This document shows, piece by piece, positions 18,451 to 28,700 of a stretch of DNA of 64,000 bases. The position numbers and the translations under genes were made by a program. This DNA is from Riemerella anatipestifer (lineage in GTDB: Bacteria; Bacteroidota; Bacteroidia; Flavobacteriales; Weeksellaceae), in NCBI RefSeq assembly GCF_035666175.1, contig NZ_CP142016.1:372001-436000 (forward strand), in the 5' to 3' direction. Numbering within the stretch: position 1 is the first letter of the stretch; each line of letters opens with the position of its first letter. The notes beneath the pieces were generated by a model that did no database searches, was not told the DNA's origin, and saw only the letters and a program-made list of their open reading frames with translations.

Positions 18451-19026
18451 ATGAAAAAAGAAATCTTAATAGCGACACACAATCAACATAAAAAAGAAGA
18501 AATCCAACAAATCTTAGGTGATGGCTTCATAGTAAAAAGCCTTTCCGATTATCAACTCAATGATGAAATCGTAGAAGACGGCAATACTTTTGAGGAAAAC
18601 GCATTTATTAAAGCCTCTTATTGTTTCCAAAAGACAGGCATTCCGAGTTTGGGTGATGATAGTGGACTTGTAGTAGATGCCTTAGACGGAAGACCAGGGA
18701 TTTACTCGGCGAGATATGCTGGCAACCACGACTTTAAAGCCAATATTGCTAAAGTTTTAGAAGAAATGCAAGGCAAAACCAATAGAGCAGCACACTTCAT
18801 TACTGTATTATGTTTGGTAGACGAAAACGGGGCTTCCTATTTTGAAGGCAAAGTACATGGGCATCTACTAGAGGAAGACCGAGGACACCAAGGCTTTGGC
18901 TACGACCCTATCTTTGTACCTAACGGCTACGAAACCAACTTTGCCGAAATGGCTCCAGAGGAAAAGAACGCCATTAGCCATAGAAAAAATGCCTTAGACC
19001 AGTTTTTAACCACCATTACCCAATAA
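18451..19026 (+). CDS. rdgB: Non-canonical purine NTP pyrophosphatase (RdgB/HAM1)
   Basis: 191 residues. ATHNQHKKEEI binds the nucleotide, SLGDDSGLVVDALDGRPG supplies the catalytic acids, and GFGYDPIF and SHRKNAL complete the pattern. It hydrolyses ITP, dITP and XTP and so keeps deaminated purines out of nucleic acids. It follows the CPBP gene by 14 bp and precedes rnz by 13 bp. Confidence 0.96.
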   Translation: MKKEILIATHNQHKKEEIQQILGDGFIVKSLSDYQLNDEIVEDGNTFEENAFIKASYCFQKTGIPSLGDDSGLVVDALDGRPGIYSARYAGNHDFKANIAKVLEEMQGKTNRAAHFITVLCLVDENGASYFEGKVHGHLLEEDRGHQGFGYDPIFVPNGYETNFAEMAPEEKNAISHRKNALDQFLTTITQ

Positions 19027-19039
19027 ATTTCATCTAGCA

Positions 19040-19954
19040 GTGAGTGTACATTTAACCATATTAGGCTTTAATTCCGCAATTCCTACTGTAAACTCGTCCA
19101 CCACCTCTCAACTTTTAGAGGTGCAAGAACGCTACTTCTTAATCGATTGTGGCGAAGGGGCACAAGTACAGCTGAGAAGAGCTAAAGCCAAGTTTTCTAA
19201 AATCAATCATATATTTATCTCTCACCTACATGGCGACCATTGTTTTGGCTTACCAGGGCTTATTGCGTCATTTCGTTTGCTAGGGAGAGAAACGCCTTTG
19301 CACATCTATGGTCCGAAGGGAATCCAAGAAATGCTAGAAACTATTTTTAGAATTACAGAAACCCAGAGAGGCTTTGAAGTGATTTACCACGAGCTAGAAG
19401 GCAATCAATCGGTAAAAATCTACGAAGACCACAAAGTGGAAGTCTTTACCATTCCGCTCAACCACAGGATTTACTGCAATGGCTACCTCTTTAGAGAAAA
19501 ACCAAAAGAACGCCACCTGAATATGGAGGAAATCAGCAAATATCCTGAAATAGAAACTTGTGATTATCACAACCTTAAAAAAGGAAAAGACTTTACCCTA
19601 TCCGATGGTTTTGTACTCAAAAATGAAGTACTTACCACCCCACCACAGCCTTCTGTGTCTTATGCTTTTTGTAGTGATACCCGCTATTTGGAAAGCATCG
19701 TCCCAATTATCAAAGGTGTAGATGTACTCTACCACGAGGCAACTTTCTTACACGATTTAAAGGAAATGGCAGACTATACAGGGCACACTACTGCCCTAGA
19801 AGCGGCTACCATTGCCCAAAAAGCAGGAGTTAAAAAACTCATTTTAGGACACTTCTCTAACCGCTATGCCGACTTAAATGTCTTTACCGATGAGGCAAGA
19901 ACGGTATTCCCTAATACCTTTCTACCCAAAATGCTAGAAACCATAAAAATCTAA
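19040..19954 (+). CDS. rnz: Ribonuclease Z
   Basis: 304 residues from a GTG start (19040). The metallo-beta-lactamase signature is HLHGDHCFGLPG. Other metal ligands appear in SDTRYLE and GHFSNRY, and the GHTTALEAA segment is present. It removes tRNA 3' trailers. The stop overlaps the following ATG by one base. Confidence 0.96.
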   Translation: MSVHLTILGFNSAIPTVNSSTTSQLLEVQERYFLIDCGEGAQVQLRRAKAKFSKINHIFISHLHGDHCFGLPGLIASFRLLGRETPLHIYGPKGIQEMLETIFRITETQRGFEVIYHELEGNQSVKIYEDHKVEVFTIPLNHRIYCNGYLFREKPKERHLNMEEISKYPEIETCDYHNLKKGKDFTLSDGFVLKNEVLTTPPQPSVSYAFCSDTRYLESIVPIIKGVDVLYHEATFLHDLKEMADYTGHTTALEAATIAQKAGVKKLILGHFSNRYADLNVFTDEARTVFPNTFLPKMLETIKI

Positions 19955-20724
19955 TGGATTCCAACGAGCTAAAAGACTTCCTAAACGAGAAGGCAGACCT
20001 ATACAACCACCCCAATTTTATAGAGCAAGACCCTATACAAATACCGCATCGGTTTTCTCTAAAGCAGGATATAGAAATCTCGGGGTTTATAGCGGCTACC
20101 ATTGCTTGGGGCAACCGAAAATCTATTATCAAAAGCGCCAACCATATTATGGAACTTATGGGGCAGTCGCCATTAGATTTTGTGCTGAACCATACCGATA
20201 AAGATTTAGACAAGATAGGCACTAGAGCCATACACCGTACTTTTAACTCTGAAGATTTAATCTATTTTATCCAAAGATTTAAGCATCTCTACCAAAACCA
20301 CTCGTCTATGGAAGAGCTACTCCTCCCCCAAGACGGCGAAACCAATTTCTACCACGCACTAGAACGCTTTAGAAACGCTTTCCTAGATACCACCACCCAA
20401 CACCGTAGCCACAAGCACATCAGTTCTACCTACAAGAAATCTGCGGCTAAACGGCTGATGATGTTCCTAAGATGGATGGTAAGAAAGGACAACAAAGGCG
20501 TAGATTTTGGCATTTGGGAACAGCTAGACCCCGCCCTACTGTCTATCCCACTAGATGTGCACACGGGCAACATCGCAAGGCAGCTCCAACTAATTACAAG
20601 AACCCAAAACGATTGGAAAACCGTGGAAGAACTAGACCATACCATTAGAAAATGGGACGCCAAAGACCCCGCAAAGTACGATTTTGCCCTCTTTGGGCTA
20701 GGCGTTTCTGGAGAGTTTAAATAA
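19954..20724 (+). CDS. TIGR02757/DUF2400 family protein
   Basis: 256 residues and cytoplasmic. GFIAATIAWGNRKSI, FRWMVR-type MFLRWMVRKDNKGVDFG and PLDVHTGNIARQL are the conserved blocks of this Bacteroidota/Spirochaete family. The C-terminal part resembles a helix-hairpin-helix DNA glycosylase fold. Biochemical function is unknown. Being coupled to rnz (1-bp overlap) and near rdgB hints at nucleic-acid maintenance. Confidence 0.82.
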   Translation: MDSNELKDFLNEKADLYNHPNFIEQDPIQIPHRFSLKQDIEISGFIAATIAWGNRKSIIKSANHIMELMGQSPLDFVLNHTDKDLDKIGTRAIHRTFNSEDLIYFIQRFKHLYQNHSSMEELLLPQDGETNFYHALERFRNAFLDTTTQHRSHKHISSTYKKSAAKRLMMFLRWMVRKDNKGVDFGIWEQLDPALLSIPLDVHTGNIARQLQLITRTQNDWKTVEELDHTIRKWDAKDPAKYDFALFGLGVSGEFK

Positions 20725-21113
20725 GTAAAAGTTATTTTTTAGTTACTAAAATTTGCATACTTCCGCAAAAGGTAATAAGTTTGCTTCAGTTTTATGACAC
20801 ACGATACCAATTACATACAAACAAGTATAAAAAAGTGCCCGAATTATTTGGCTATCTCAAATAATTTCGTAAACACACACAAATAGTTTCGTGGGTATGC
20901 GTCGTATTATCTAGAAAATTACTTCAATTTTTATCGCTAATTATAAATACAATTCCACCAACTTTCGTTGGCGGATTTTCGTATTTACACCATTCTAAAT
21001 TTAGCTTTCATAAATATAGGCTAAAAGCACCATTGTTTTGTCTCATAACATGGTCGTTTTTGTTAGGTGCTTTTAGCGTTCAGAGAGGGAGTTTTTACTT
21101 TCTTTCTGTTTCA

Positions 21114-21160
21114 GCCTTTCCTCTCGTTTTGTGTGTGTTTAGAGGGGAAAGGCGTTTTTT
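21114..21160 (+). terminator. Terminator-like hairpin with T run
   Basis: GCCTTTCCTCT (21114-21124) pairs with 21141-21153 apart from a 2-nt bulge, and GTTTTTTT follows. It could end a leader RNA upstream of the secreted-protein genes. Confidence 0.7.
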
Positions 21161-21162
21161 TA

Positions 21163-21248
21163 GGTTAGAGCTTAGAGACGAGATATTAGAACTTAGTATT
21201 ATCTCAATTCAATTATTAAGTCTAACATCTAAAATCCAATATCTAACC
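21163..21248 (+). repeat. Imperfect AT-rich inverted repeat without a gene inside
   Basis: The left arm (21163-21195) shows GGTTAGA, an 11-nt spacer, then AGATATTAGAACTTA. The reverse complement of the right arm (to 21248) shows GGTTAGA, 11 nt, then AGATGTTAGACTTA. The style matches the arms around the four-helix-bundle gene at 37526-37904. Confidence 0.6.
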
Positions 21249-21294
21249 TCTATAATCTTAAACAATTAAATATCAACTTTTAAAATTAAACATT

Positions 21295-21962
21295 ATGAAA
21301 AAAACAACCAAACTAAGTGAGGTGTCTTTTTAGGTCTAAGTCTAATAGCTTATGGACAAACCGATGGTAAAGTGGGGATTAACACCTCATCTCCCAATGC
21401 TACTTTAGAGATAAAACCCAATACAACTAACTTGTTAGGCGCAACTAACGAGGGCATTATTGTGCCTAAGTTATCTAAAACAAGAGTTGCTAAAATGTCT
21501 TCCCCTCAAGAGGGAACATTAGTCTATGTAGTAGATGATGCTAAAGCAGAAGATGGCGGTGGTACAATAGCCTCTTATACAGGAACTGATACAAAAGTAG
21601 AAGAAATTATTGGGAGAGGCTATTACTTTTTTAACGGCACCAAATGGGTAGCTGCTAGTAATGGCAGTTCTATCAAAAACATTCGTAGAGATGACAGAAC
21701 GGTAATTACCATAGATAAAGATGAAAATGGAATCTCTTATGATAAACCTGACTACTTTGTGCATCTTACAGGAGACCCTACTCTTATAAAATTCCCTGCT
21801 CCTGAAAAAAGTAAAGGTAGAGTTTTATGTTTTTACAACCCAAGCTGGAATGGAATTATCATAGAGCCTCAACCACTAGAGCAAATGGGGGTTTTAGATG
21901 CTAGTATGACCGCGTGTTACATCTCTGACGGAGTGGTTTGGATGAATGCTACTGAATATTAA
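21295..21962 (+). pseudogene. Secreted Bacteroidota surface protein, frameshifted in its signal peptide
   Basis: An ATG at 21295 encodes MKKTTKLS. One base appears to be missing near 21317-21322, after which the signal peptide continues in another frame as GVFLGLSLIAYGQ, followed by TDGKVGINTSSPNATLEI and about 190 residues to the stop. The GKVGINTSSP opening and the YYFFNGTKWV motif are typical of secreted flavobacterial structural proteins of unknown role. Without the repair the only start is a GTG (21372) with no export signal, so the product would be lost or mislocalised. The next gene begins 20 bp downstream and has the same architecture. Confidence 0.75.
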
Positions 21963-23008
21963 TAATAAAATACTAGTGATTATGAAAAAATATAGTCTTA
22001 TTACAATACTAGTGGCAAGTACTTTCTCTTTTGCCCAGATAAAAACCAATTCTAATGTTTTACAAAATACTATTTCGGCACAAACTCCATTTTTAGATGT
22101 TTCTTCTTCCATTTCATGGAATAATACTACCAATATAGGTAAAGGGCTAGTATTCCCTAGAACCGACCTTACTAAGTTATCCACTTTAGTGGCTACCCCT
22201 AACGGGATAGGGGCTTCTTACCCTAACCGTTTAGACGGTATGGTAGTATATAATACAGCAACGGGTAAATCTGCTATCGGTAATATAGATGTTACCTCTG
22301 GGTTTTACTATTATGAAAATAAAAGCAACACGCTTAGTGGGGGTACATGGAAGCCTCTAGGAGGAACGTCTCCAATAACTGCCAATATCTATACTGCAGA
22401 CGGCACTCTAGCAGGTAACAGAACAGTAACTCTAGGGACTAATAACCTTTCATTTATGGGAGATGGTAATGTAGGGATAGGCACCAAAAGCCCATCACAA
22501 AAACTAGAGGTCAACGGCAATGCTAAAATCAACCAAATGACTGATGCTACACCGCTAGAAAACGAGTATACTAAAGCCGTAGTTGCAAAACCCGATGGTA
22601 CATTAGGAGTGGTAAGTAGAACCAACCCTACAATACCTAGTGGAGTAGATGTCATCTATGGTAATATTGCTGAAAATGTAGATGCAATGGAAGGACAAAC
22701 TTTTTATGATATAGAAAAAAACTCTGCTAGTATAGGTGCTGAATATACTAGATATACAGGGCAATCTATTACTTTACCTCCTGGTAAATGGGTAGTTTAT
22801 TGTGCATATTTACTACATCCGACTCATCATCTTACAGATAATCAAACGGTATGGGTAAGAGGAACTATTTCGGAAACCAAAGAAAATGGATTGTTTGGAT
22901 ATATTTCAACGGCTGTTACTACAGGAAGTCCCCTGCTTATATCAGCTAATATTCTGCCTTATACTAGTTTTAATACTGCAAGTGGGATATGGATGATTAA
23001 TAATAATA

Positions 23009-23988
23009 ACCCGTTGTGCATTATGAAATGAAAAAAACAAGAGTTGTTTATTAGACTGAAAATCAGTATATTGTTTTTGCTATAAAACGATATAAATGAA
23101 CAACATAGAGCAAATATATGAAAGAATTTTGGAAGTTTTAGGACTTTTTTCAGAAAATCAACTGATTAGTTATCAGAGAAGAACACCTAAAATGAGCGAT
23201 TTAGAAGTCATAAGTCTTAATATTACTGCTGAATACTTGAGTATTGATAGCGAATTACAGTTATTTAGAAAATTGCCAAACTCTCTGATAAACAAAATTG
23301 AAAGAAGTGTTTACAATAAGCGAAAACGAAGACTATCCCTACAAACAGAGCAAATTAGACAGCGTATTTCGATGGAGTTCAATGAGTTTGAAGATATTTT
23401 TATCGTTGATAGCATGCCAATGAAAGTTTGTGAAAACGCTCGTTCTACTCGTTCAAAAATTTGTAAAGAGCAATCCTATTCTTCACCAACATATGGTTAT
23501 TGTGCTTCACAGAAATTATATTTCTATGGCTATAAACTACACGCAGTATGTTCTTTAAATGGTGTGATTAAGAATTTTGATATAAGCCCTGCATCCGTTC
23601 ACGACATCCACTATTTAAAAGATAGTGGTGAGCAAATGCGAAACTGTACTTTAATTGGAGATAGAGGCTATTTATCAGCAAAAGTTCAAATAGATTTATT
23701 TAACTATGCTAATATTAAATTAGATACACCAATGAGAAGTAATCAGAAAGATTATATTCCTCAATTTTCATTGTACAAGAAAAAGCGAAAACGAATTGAG
23801 ACATTTTTCTCTCAACTTTGCGACCAATTTATGATTAAAAGAAACTATGCTAAAACTTTTGAAGGCTTTAAAACAAGGATAATCAGTAAAATAACCGCCG
23901 CAACGGTTATTCAATATATCAATAAATTTATCTTCCAAAGAAAATTAAATCATCTAAAAATCAGTATTATTTAAAATGCACAACGAGT
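23009..23988 (+). mobile_element. IS982-family insertion sequence, copy 2 (980 bp)
   Basis: Same termini and length as copy 1. The target duplication is TAATAATA (23001-23008 and 23989-23996). It lies inside the coding region of a secreted protein. Confidence 0.95.
23096..23974 (+). CDS. IS982-family transposase (copy 2)
   Basis: 292 residues with the complete DDE triad (D105, D189, E235). The only difference from copies 1 and 3 is Ile instead of Leu at residue 4, from one base change. The frame is intact, so transposition competence is expected. Confidence 0.96.
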   Translation: MNNIEQIYERILEVLGLFSENQLISYQRRTPKMSDLEVISLNITAEYLSIDSELQLFRKLPNSLINKIERSVYNKRKRRLSLQTEQIRQRISMEFNEFEDIFIVDSMPMKVCENARSTRSKICKEQSYSSPTYGYCASQKLYFYGYKLHAVCSLNGVIKNFDISPASVHDIHYLKDSGEQMRNCTLIGDRGYLSAKVQIDLFNYANIKLDTPMRSNQKDYIPQFSLYKKKRKRIETFFSQLCDQFMIKRNYAKTFEGFKTRIISKITAATVIQYINKFIFQRKLNHLKISII

Positions 23989-24165
23989 TAATAATAGTAC
24001 AACTGCAAAGACCTACTATGTTAAAATTTCTATCGACATTACATCGGGTACATTTGTTAATACCCCAACAACAACATTAAGTTCTATCTCTTATGCAGGA
24101 GGTTCTGTAGCATATGCTGAAAACTATTTATTTGCTTTAAAACGAAACTAAAAAACATCAATATT

Positions 24166-24885
24166 ATGAATACTTTAAAAGCGTGGTTGCGTCCCAACCT
24201 ACTCACGAAAGACGACCCTAACGATTTTGTAGCCGTACCCCTTCTAGGTGATAGTCTCGGTATTACAGAAATCGTAGAAGCCCTTAAAAAAGAGGGTATG
24301 GAGATACAAACCGAGACCGCAGTAGATATTATCACTCGTTTTAATCGTAAAGCCTCAGAGTTGGTACTCAATGGGTATAGTGTAAATACAGGGCTGGTGT
24401 ATATGCGTCCTGCCATTAAGGGGGTGTTTTACGACAAGACTTGGGATAAGGAGAAGCATTCTGTTTATGTAAATGTAAACCAAGGTCTAGACCTTAGAAA
24501 AGCGGTAGCAGACACCAAGGTAGAAGTCCTAGGCGAGCAATCCAGCCCAATGAGTGTGTTCAGCATTACCGATAAAGCCACAGGCAAAGCAGACGGTACA
24601 CTTACCAAAGGTAAGAATACCGAAATCAAAGGCACATTCATTAAAATAGACGGCAATGACCCTAAAAACGGCATCGTCTTTAAAAACCTAGACACTCAGC
24701 AAGAAGTGAAACTCTCAGCAGAGCATATTGTCCTTAATGAGCCGTCAAGGTTACTCATATTGGTTCCTATAGATTTAGAAGCGGGGAATTATGAGCTAAG
24801 TATTACGACGCAGTTCACCAAAGGCAACACGCTCCTCAAAGACCCGAGAACCGAAAACTTATCTACTCCTATAGTAATTGTATAG
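24166..24885 (+). CDS. HU-like DNA-binding domain plus DUF4469 protein
   Basis: 239 residues, no signal peptide. The N-terminal ~120 residues (VAVPLLGDSLGITEIVEALK, then ETAVDIITRFNRKASELVLNGYSVNTG) look like the HU-type fold of Bacteroidota DNA-binding proteins. The C-terminal ~105 residues (VFSITDKATGKADGTLTKGK, LSAEHIVLNEPSRLLILVP) fit the Ig-like DUF4469 domain. Such two-domain proteins are frequent in this phylum, often repeated in accessory regions; their role is unknown. It is followed by a strong terminator. Confidence 0.75.
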   Translation: MNTLKAWLRPNLLTKDDPNDFVAVPLLGDSLGITEIVEALKKEGMEIQTETAVDIITRFNRKASELVLNGYSVNTGLVYMRPAIKGVFYDKTWDKEKHSVYVNVNQGLDLRKAVADTKVEVLGEQSSPMSVFSITDKATGKADGTLTKGKNTEIKGTFIKIDGNDPKNGIVFKNLDTQQEVKLSAEHIVLNEPSRLLILVPIDLEAGNYELSITTQFTKGNTLLKDPRTENLSTPIVIV

Positions 24886-24914
24886 TAGCGGCTTTCAGCT
24901 AGGTTTTATAAAGC

Positions 24915-24957
24915 AACGCTTCGGTTGGCAATTTGCCTAACCGAAGCGTTCTTTTTT
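24915..24957 (+). terminator. Rho-independent terminator
   Basis: 12-bp stem AACGCTTCGGTT/AACCGAAGCGTT, extended inward by GGC/GCC with one bulge, followed by CTTTTTT. Confidence 0.9.
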
Positions 24958-24989
24958 ACGCCTATGCGTTGCTTTACCCTGCAACACTG

Positions 24990-25032
24990 CGTTGCCTTAG
25001 GCTACACCTGTGTGTTGCTAGGTAAGGCAACG
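24990..25032. repeat. Hairpin in a GTTGC-rich patch
   Basis: CGTTGCCTTA (24990-24999) pairs with TAAGGCAACG (25023-25032) across 23 nt. The core GCGTTGC or its complement recurs several times between 24914 and 25032. It lies in the tail between convergent genes. Confidence 0.6.
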
Positions 25033-25055
25033 GTGTGGTGTGGTTGTAGAGTTTA

Positions 25056-25668
25056 TTATTTAGTTACATCATTCTTTTCTTTAAGTCTTTTTTCCATTCT
25101 TTTTGCCACAAGTATAGAGTTAACCGACCATGCCAAAAAGTATCCTATAACATAACAAAGGGATAAAACAAATGCGGCAATAAAATAGTTTTCCTTTGAT
25201 ACTAATACCGAAGAAGTTAAAAGTATAAAAACTATAACTCCTGATATGATAATGAAGAAGCTAACAAATGTAACTATATCACCGAAAATTTTCATATATT
25301 TATTAACTGCCACTTGAATACCTCTTTCCTCAATACGGAAATAGGGTTTTGCAATTCTAATATTCTCCCATGTAGCTCCAGTAGATTTTTTTAAGATCAG
25401 TATATTTTTTGATAGACTCTACATCAGCTCTTATTCCTGTATTAATATAAAAATTATCCTCTATCATTTTAGATAAAACAAAATCATTATAATATTCTGG
25501 AGCATGTTTTTCAAAAAAGTTAATAACTCCTTCTTCATCTATATTGTTGAAAAACTTTCTCCTACCGTAAGCACTAAATAGCTGAACTATATGAGGTGAA
25601 AACAATCCAGAAATTACACACATAATAATTGCGGATATAAATGGTAAATATTTTAAAATTTCTTCCAT
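25056..25668 (-). pseudogene. Small membrane protein, frameshifted at an A7 run
   Basis: The upstream part (from 25668) has an N-terminal membrane helix and a soluble segment, and stops early after DLKKIYWSYMGEY. Skipping one A of the seven-A run (25386-25392 on the plus strand) gives DLKKSTGATWENIRIAKPYF, which then joins in frame to the downstream part with two more helices ending LKEKNDVTK. The whole would be about 203 residues. I recognise no family. It sits at the downstream edge of the restriction operon, 37 bp after hsdR, so it may belong to it. Confidence 0.72.
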
Positions 25669-25705
25669 AATGTTAATTTTAATTTAGTTAATACTGTTAT
25701 TCATT

Positions 25706-28700
25706 TTAAAGTTCACCACCCACTCCTTTAAACTTTTCTACAAATGCCGTTATTTTCTGAAATACACTTTTCTTTTTGGTAAGGTATTGTGGATTTAAAG
25801 GGCTCATCTTGGGCAATAGAGCATTGAGATCCGTTCCGCTATCGCTGGCTTTTTCACGCTTTAGAGAAATCGTGAGGTAGCGTTTAGCTTCCGCCTCATT
25901 TAGGTGCTCCTCCGCAATGAGTGCCTCGGCTTCAGCTTTCTGTCTGTCTTGGGCAAAAGCAAAGAAAGCCTCCATAATACCAGCTTTATCCTCAATAGCA
26001 TCAAGATTGGTTTCGTTGATGAAATCAACTATCAAGCTCTCTTTTGCTCTGTGCCCTATACTGGCACGGATAACCCTGCGTACCTCCTCAATCAAAGCCG
26101 CTTTGTCTTTTTTCTTTTTATTATGCTCAAAAAGCAGTTCAAAAATATAATCAATATTGATCTCTTGCGATTTCAGTAAGTCTATTTCAAACACCACATC
26201 GTCCCAGTCAAGGGTTGAGGTTTCAGCTTCTTTTCCTGACCTTTCCTTCCTTAACCAGTCGCGTATGTCGTTGTAAGTAGAACGGTAATCTTGCACCACT
26301 CGGTCTTTAAGCATTTCTACCTCCTGCATCGATGCCATTTGTTCATCGGTTACAAAATAAGTTTCCTTAAAGTTTTCTACCGCCTCAGCATCTGTAGGGT
26401 CCAAAGTTTGGAGTTCTTTTAGAATGGTAAACTCATCGTAATTCTGTAAGATATTTTCTACCCGTAGATATTCGCCAAAAAGTTTAACAAACTCTTTTTT
26501 GTCTTTCTCCGTTATGATGTCGTCCACCTTCGGGAATTTTTCATTCAGCTCTTTTGCCACTTCTATATACCCTCTGTGTGCCTTTCCTGTAACGAAATCG
26601 GTAAAACCTTGTAAATACTCCTGATAGCTTTTTTCAAGCACCACATTTTTAGTATTATGATCCCCAAAAAGCGTAATGGCGTCTATCGTAGCCTGTTCCA
26701 AATCTCGGAAGGTTACAATATTTCCAAAAGTCTTAGTGGCATTATAGATACGGTTGGTGCGAGAGAAAGCCTGTATAAGCCCGTGGTAACGCAAATTTTT
26801 ATCCACAAAAAGTGTGTTTAAAGTAGGTGCATCAAACCCCGTAAGGAACATGCCCACCACAATAATCAAGTCAATCTCTTTACCCTTTACCCGATTGGAC
26901 AGATCTCGGTAATAGTTTTGAAACTCCTTACCATCCACACTATAATTGGTTTTAAACAGTGTGTTATAATCCTGAATGGCTTTCGTTAGAAACTCTTTAG
27001 CGGTAGAGTTGAGTGCAGAAGGCTCAAAGTTCTCATCGGGTATTTCTCCCACAGCACTCTGTTCTTCATTAGCCGCAAAAGAGAATATGGTAGCAATTTT
27101 TAACGGTTTTTCAACCCCTGCCTGCAAACGGTTCAGCTCTTCGTAATAGTGCTTTGCTGCGTCCACATTACTCACCGCAAACATGGCATTAAAACCGCTG
27201 TTACTCCCCTTATTTCGGTGGGTTTTTATGCGGAAGTTTTGTAAAATATACTGAGAGATTTCCTTAATTCTTGCCGGATGTTGTAAGGCTTCCTTAGTTT
27301 CGGCAGCACTTAGTTTCTTCTCGTCTTGTTCAGTTTCAATGGTTCGGAACTTTGGGCGGACATTATTGTAGTCCACTTTAAACTTCAGTACCTTTTCATC
27401 TCTAATGGCATCAGTAATCACATACGAATGCAACTCCCTACCAAATACACTAGCAGTAGTTTCTGAGCCTAAAGTATTGTCTGGGAAAATGGGCGTCCCC
27501 GTAAAACCAAACTGATAGAATTTTTTAAACTTCTTCTTTAAGTTTTTTTGAGCTTCCCCAAACTGCGAGCGGTGGGCTTCATCAAAAATAAAAACCACTT
27601 GCTTATCATAAATCGGCAAGTTATCCTCGCTCCTCATAAGGTTATTGAGCTTCTGTATAGTGGTAACAATAATCTTATTATCGGCTTTCTCAATATTTCT
27701 TTTAAGCCCTGCGGTACTTTCAGACCCGTTAACGCTATCGGGAGAAAACTTTTGATACTCCTTCATCGTTTGGAAATCTAAATCCTTACGATCGACCACA
27801 AAGAACACTTTGTCTATAAACTCTAACTGGGTGGCTAATCTTGCCGCTTTAAAACTGGTAAGCGTTTTGCCCGAGCCCGTGGTATGCCATATATAGCCCC
27901 CACCTTCGGTGGTTGACCATTTTTTGGCTTGGTATGCGCTTTCAATCTTCCAAAGAATCCGCTCCACTGCCGCTATTTGGTATGGTCTCATGATAAGGAG
28001 CGTATTGCTAGTATCAAAAACTGAATAGGTAAGTAATACCTTCAGCAAAGTGTGCTTTTGGAAAAAGGTAGCCGTAAAGTCTTTAAGATCTTTAATGATG
28101 GATGGTATTGTCTGCCCTTGCCCAGTTCATGGTAAAGTCGAAACTGTTTTTATCCCGTTTGGTGGTGTTGGCAAAGTAACGGCTATCCGTACCGTTAGAT
28201 ATTACGAAAATCTGCACATATTTGTAAAGCGAGTTTTCGCTGTTGAAACTTTCTTTGCTGTAACGATGGACTTGGTTAAAAGCCTCACGGATAGGCATAC
28301 CACGCCTTTTTAGTTCTACCTGTACCAAAGGAAGTCCGTTAACCAAAATAGTAACATCATAGCGGTTAAGGTGTTTGCCTTTCTGCTCAAATTGAGAGAT
28401 GACCTGTATTTTGTTTCGTGATACATTCGCTTTATCTACCAAATAAATGTTTTGGATACGCCCGTCATCAAATACAAAATCATAGATATAATCATCGTGG
28501 ATTTTTCGGGTTTTCTCAACAAGGTTATCGCTGGACTTATCGAGATACTCTTTTACAAACCGTAGCCATTCGGCATCGGAAAAGGTAACATGATTCAGCT
28601 CCTGTAATTGTATTCTTACATTCGCTAATAAGTCTTCATAAGTGTGGAGGTCGGTACGGTATTCATACCCTTGATTCACCAAATCTTGGATAAACTCCTG

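Larger units (their letters stand above)
20725..21294 (+). other. Hairpin-rich gene-free region
   Basis: I see no convincing gene in these 570 bp. Structures in order: a hairpin at 20840-20869 (CGAATTATTTG arms with one extra base); a weak one at 20954-20973 (CCACCAAC with GTTGGCGG); a 12-bp inverted repeat GCTAAAAGCACC (20020-series position 21020-21031 with 21066-21077); a terminator at 21114-21160; and a long imperfect AT-rich inverted repeat at 21163-21248. The short frame at 21033-21269 runs through these arms and is not supported. Confidence 0.7.
21982..24151 (+). pseudogene. Secreted surface protein interrupted by IS copy 2
   Basis: The first part (21982-23008) encodes a signal peptide (MKKYSLITILVASTFSFAQ), SFMGDGNVGIGTKSPSQKLE-type repeats and a jelly-roll-like tail. 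IS copy 2 then intervenes. After removing the element and one target copy, the frame continues from 23997 as STTAKTYYVKISIDITSG to a stop at 24149-24151 (ALKRN). The intact protein would have been roughly 390 residues. The start at 21982 is chosen for the signal peptide. Function unknown; surface structural protein is likely. Confidence 0.88.

Noticed and set aside
21033..21269. A 78-codon frame in the leader before the secreted-protein genes
   Set aside because: It runs through two hairpins and a terminator T run, has odd composition and no family resemblance.
24925..25155. A 76-codon frame downstream of the DUF4469-type gene
   Set aside because: It begins in the terminator stem, is rich in Cys and Leu from the GTTGC repeats, and overlaps the membrane-protein gene on the other strand.
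25357..25400. Programmed -1 frameshifting at the A7 run of the membrane-protein gene
   Set aside because: A -1 shift enters a frame that does not continue the protein; only skipping one base (or slippage of the transcript) does.
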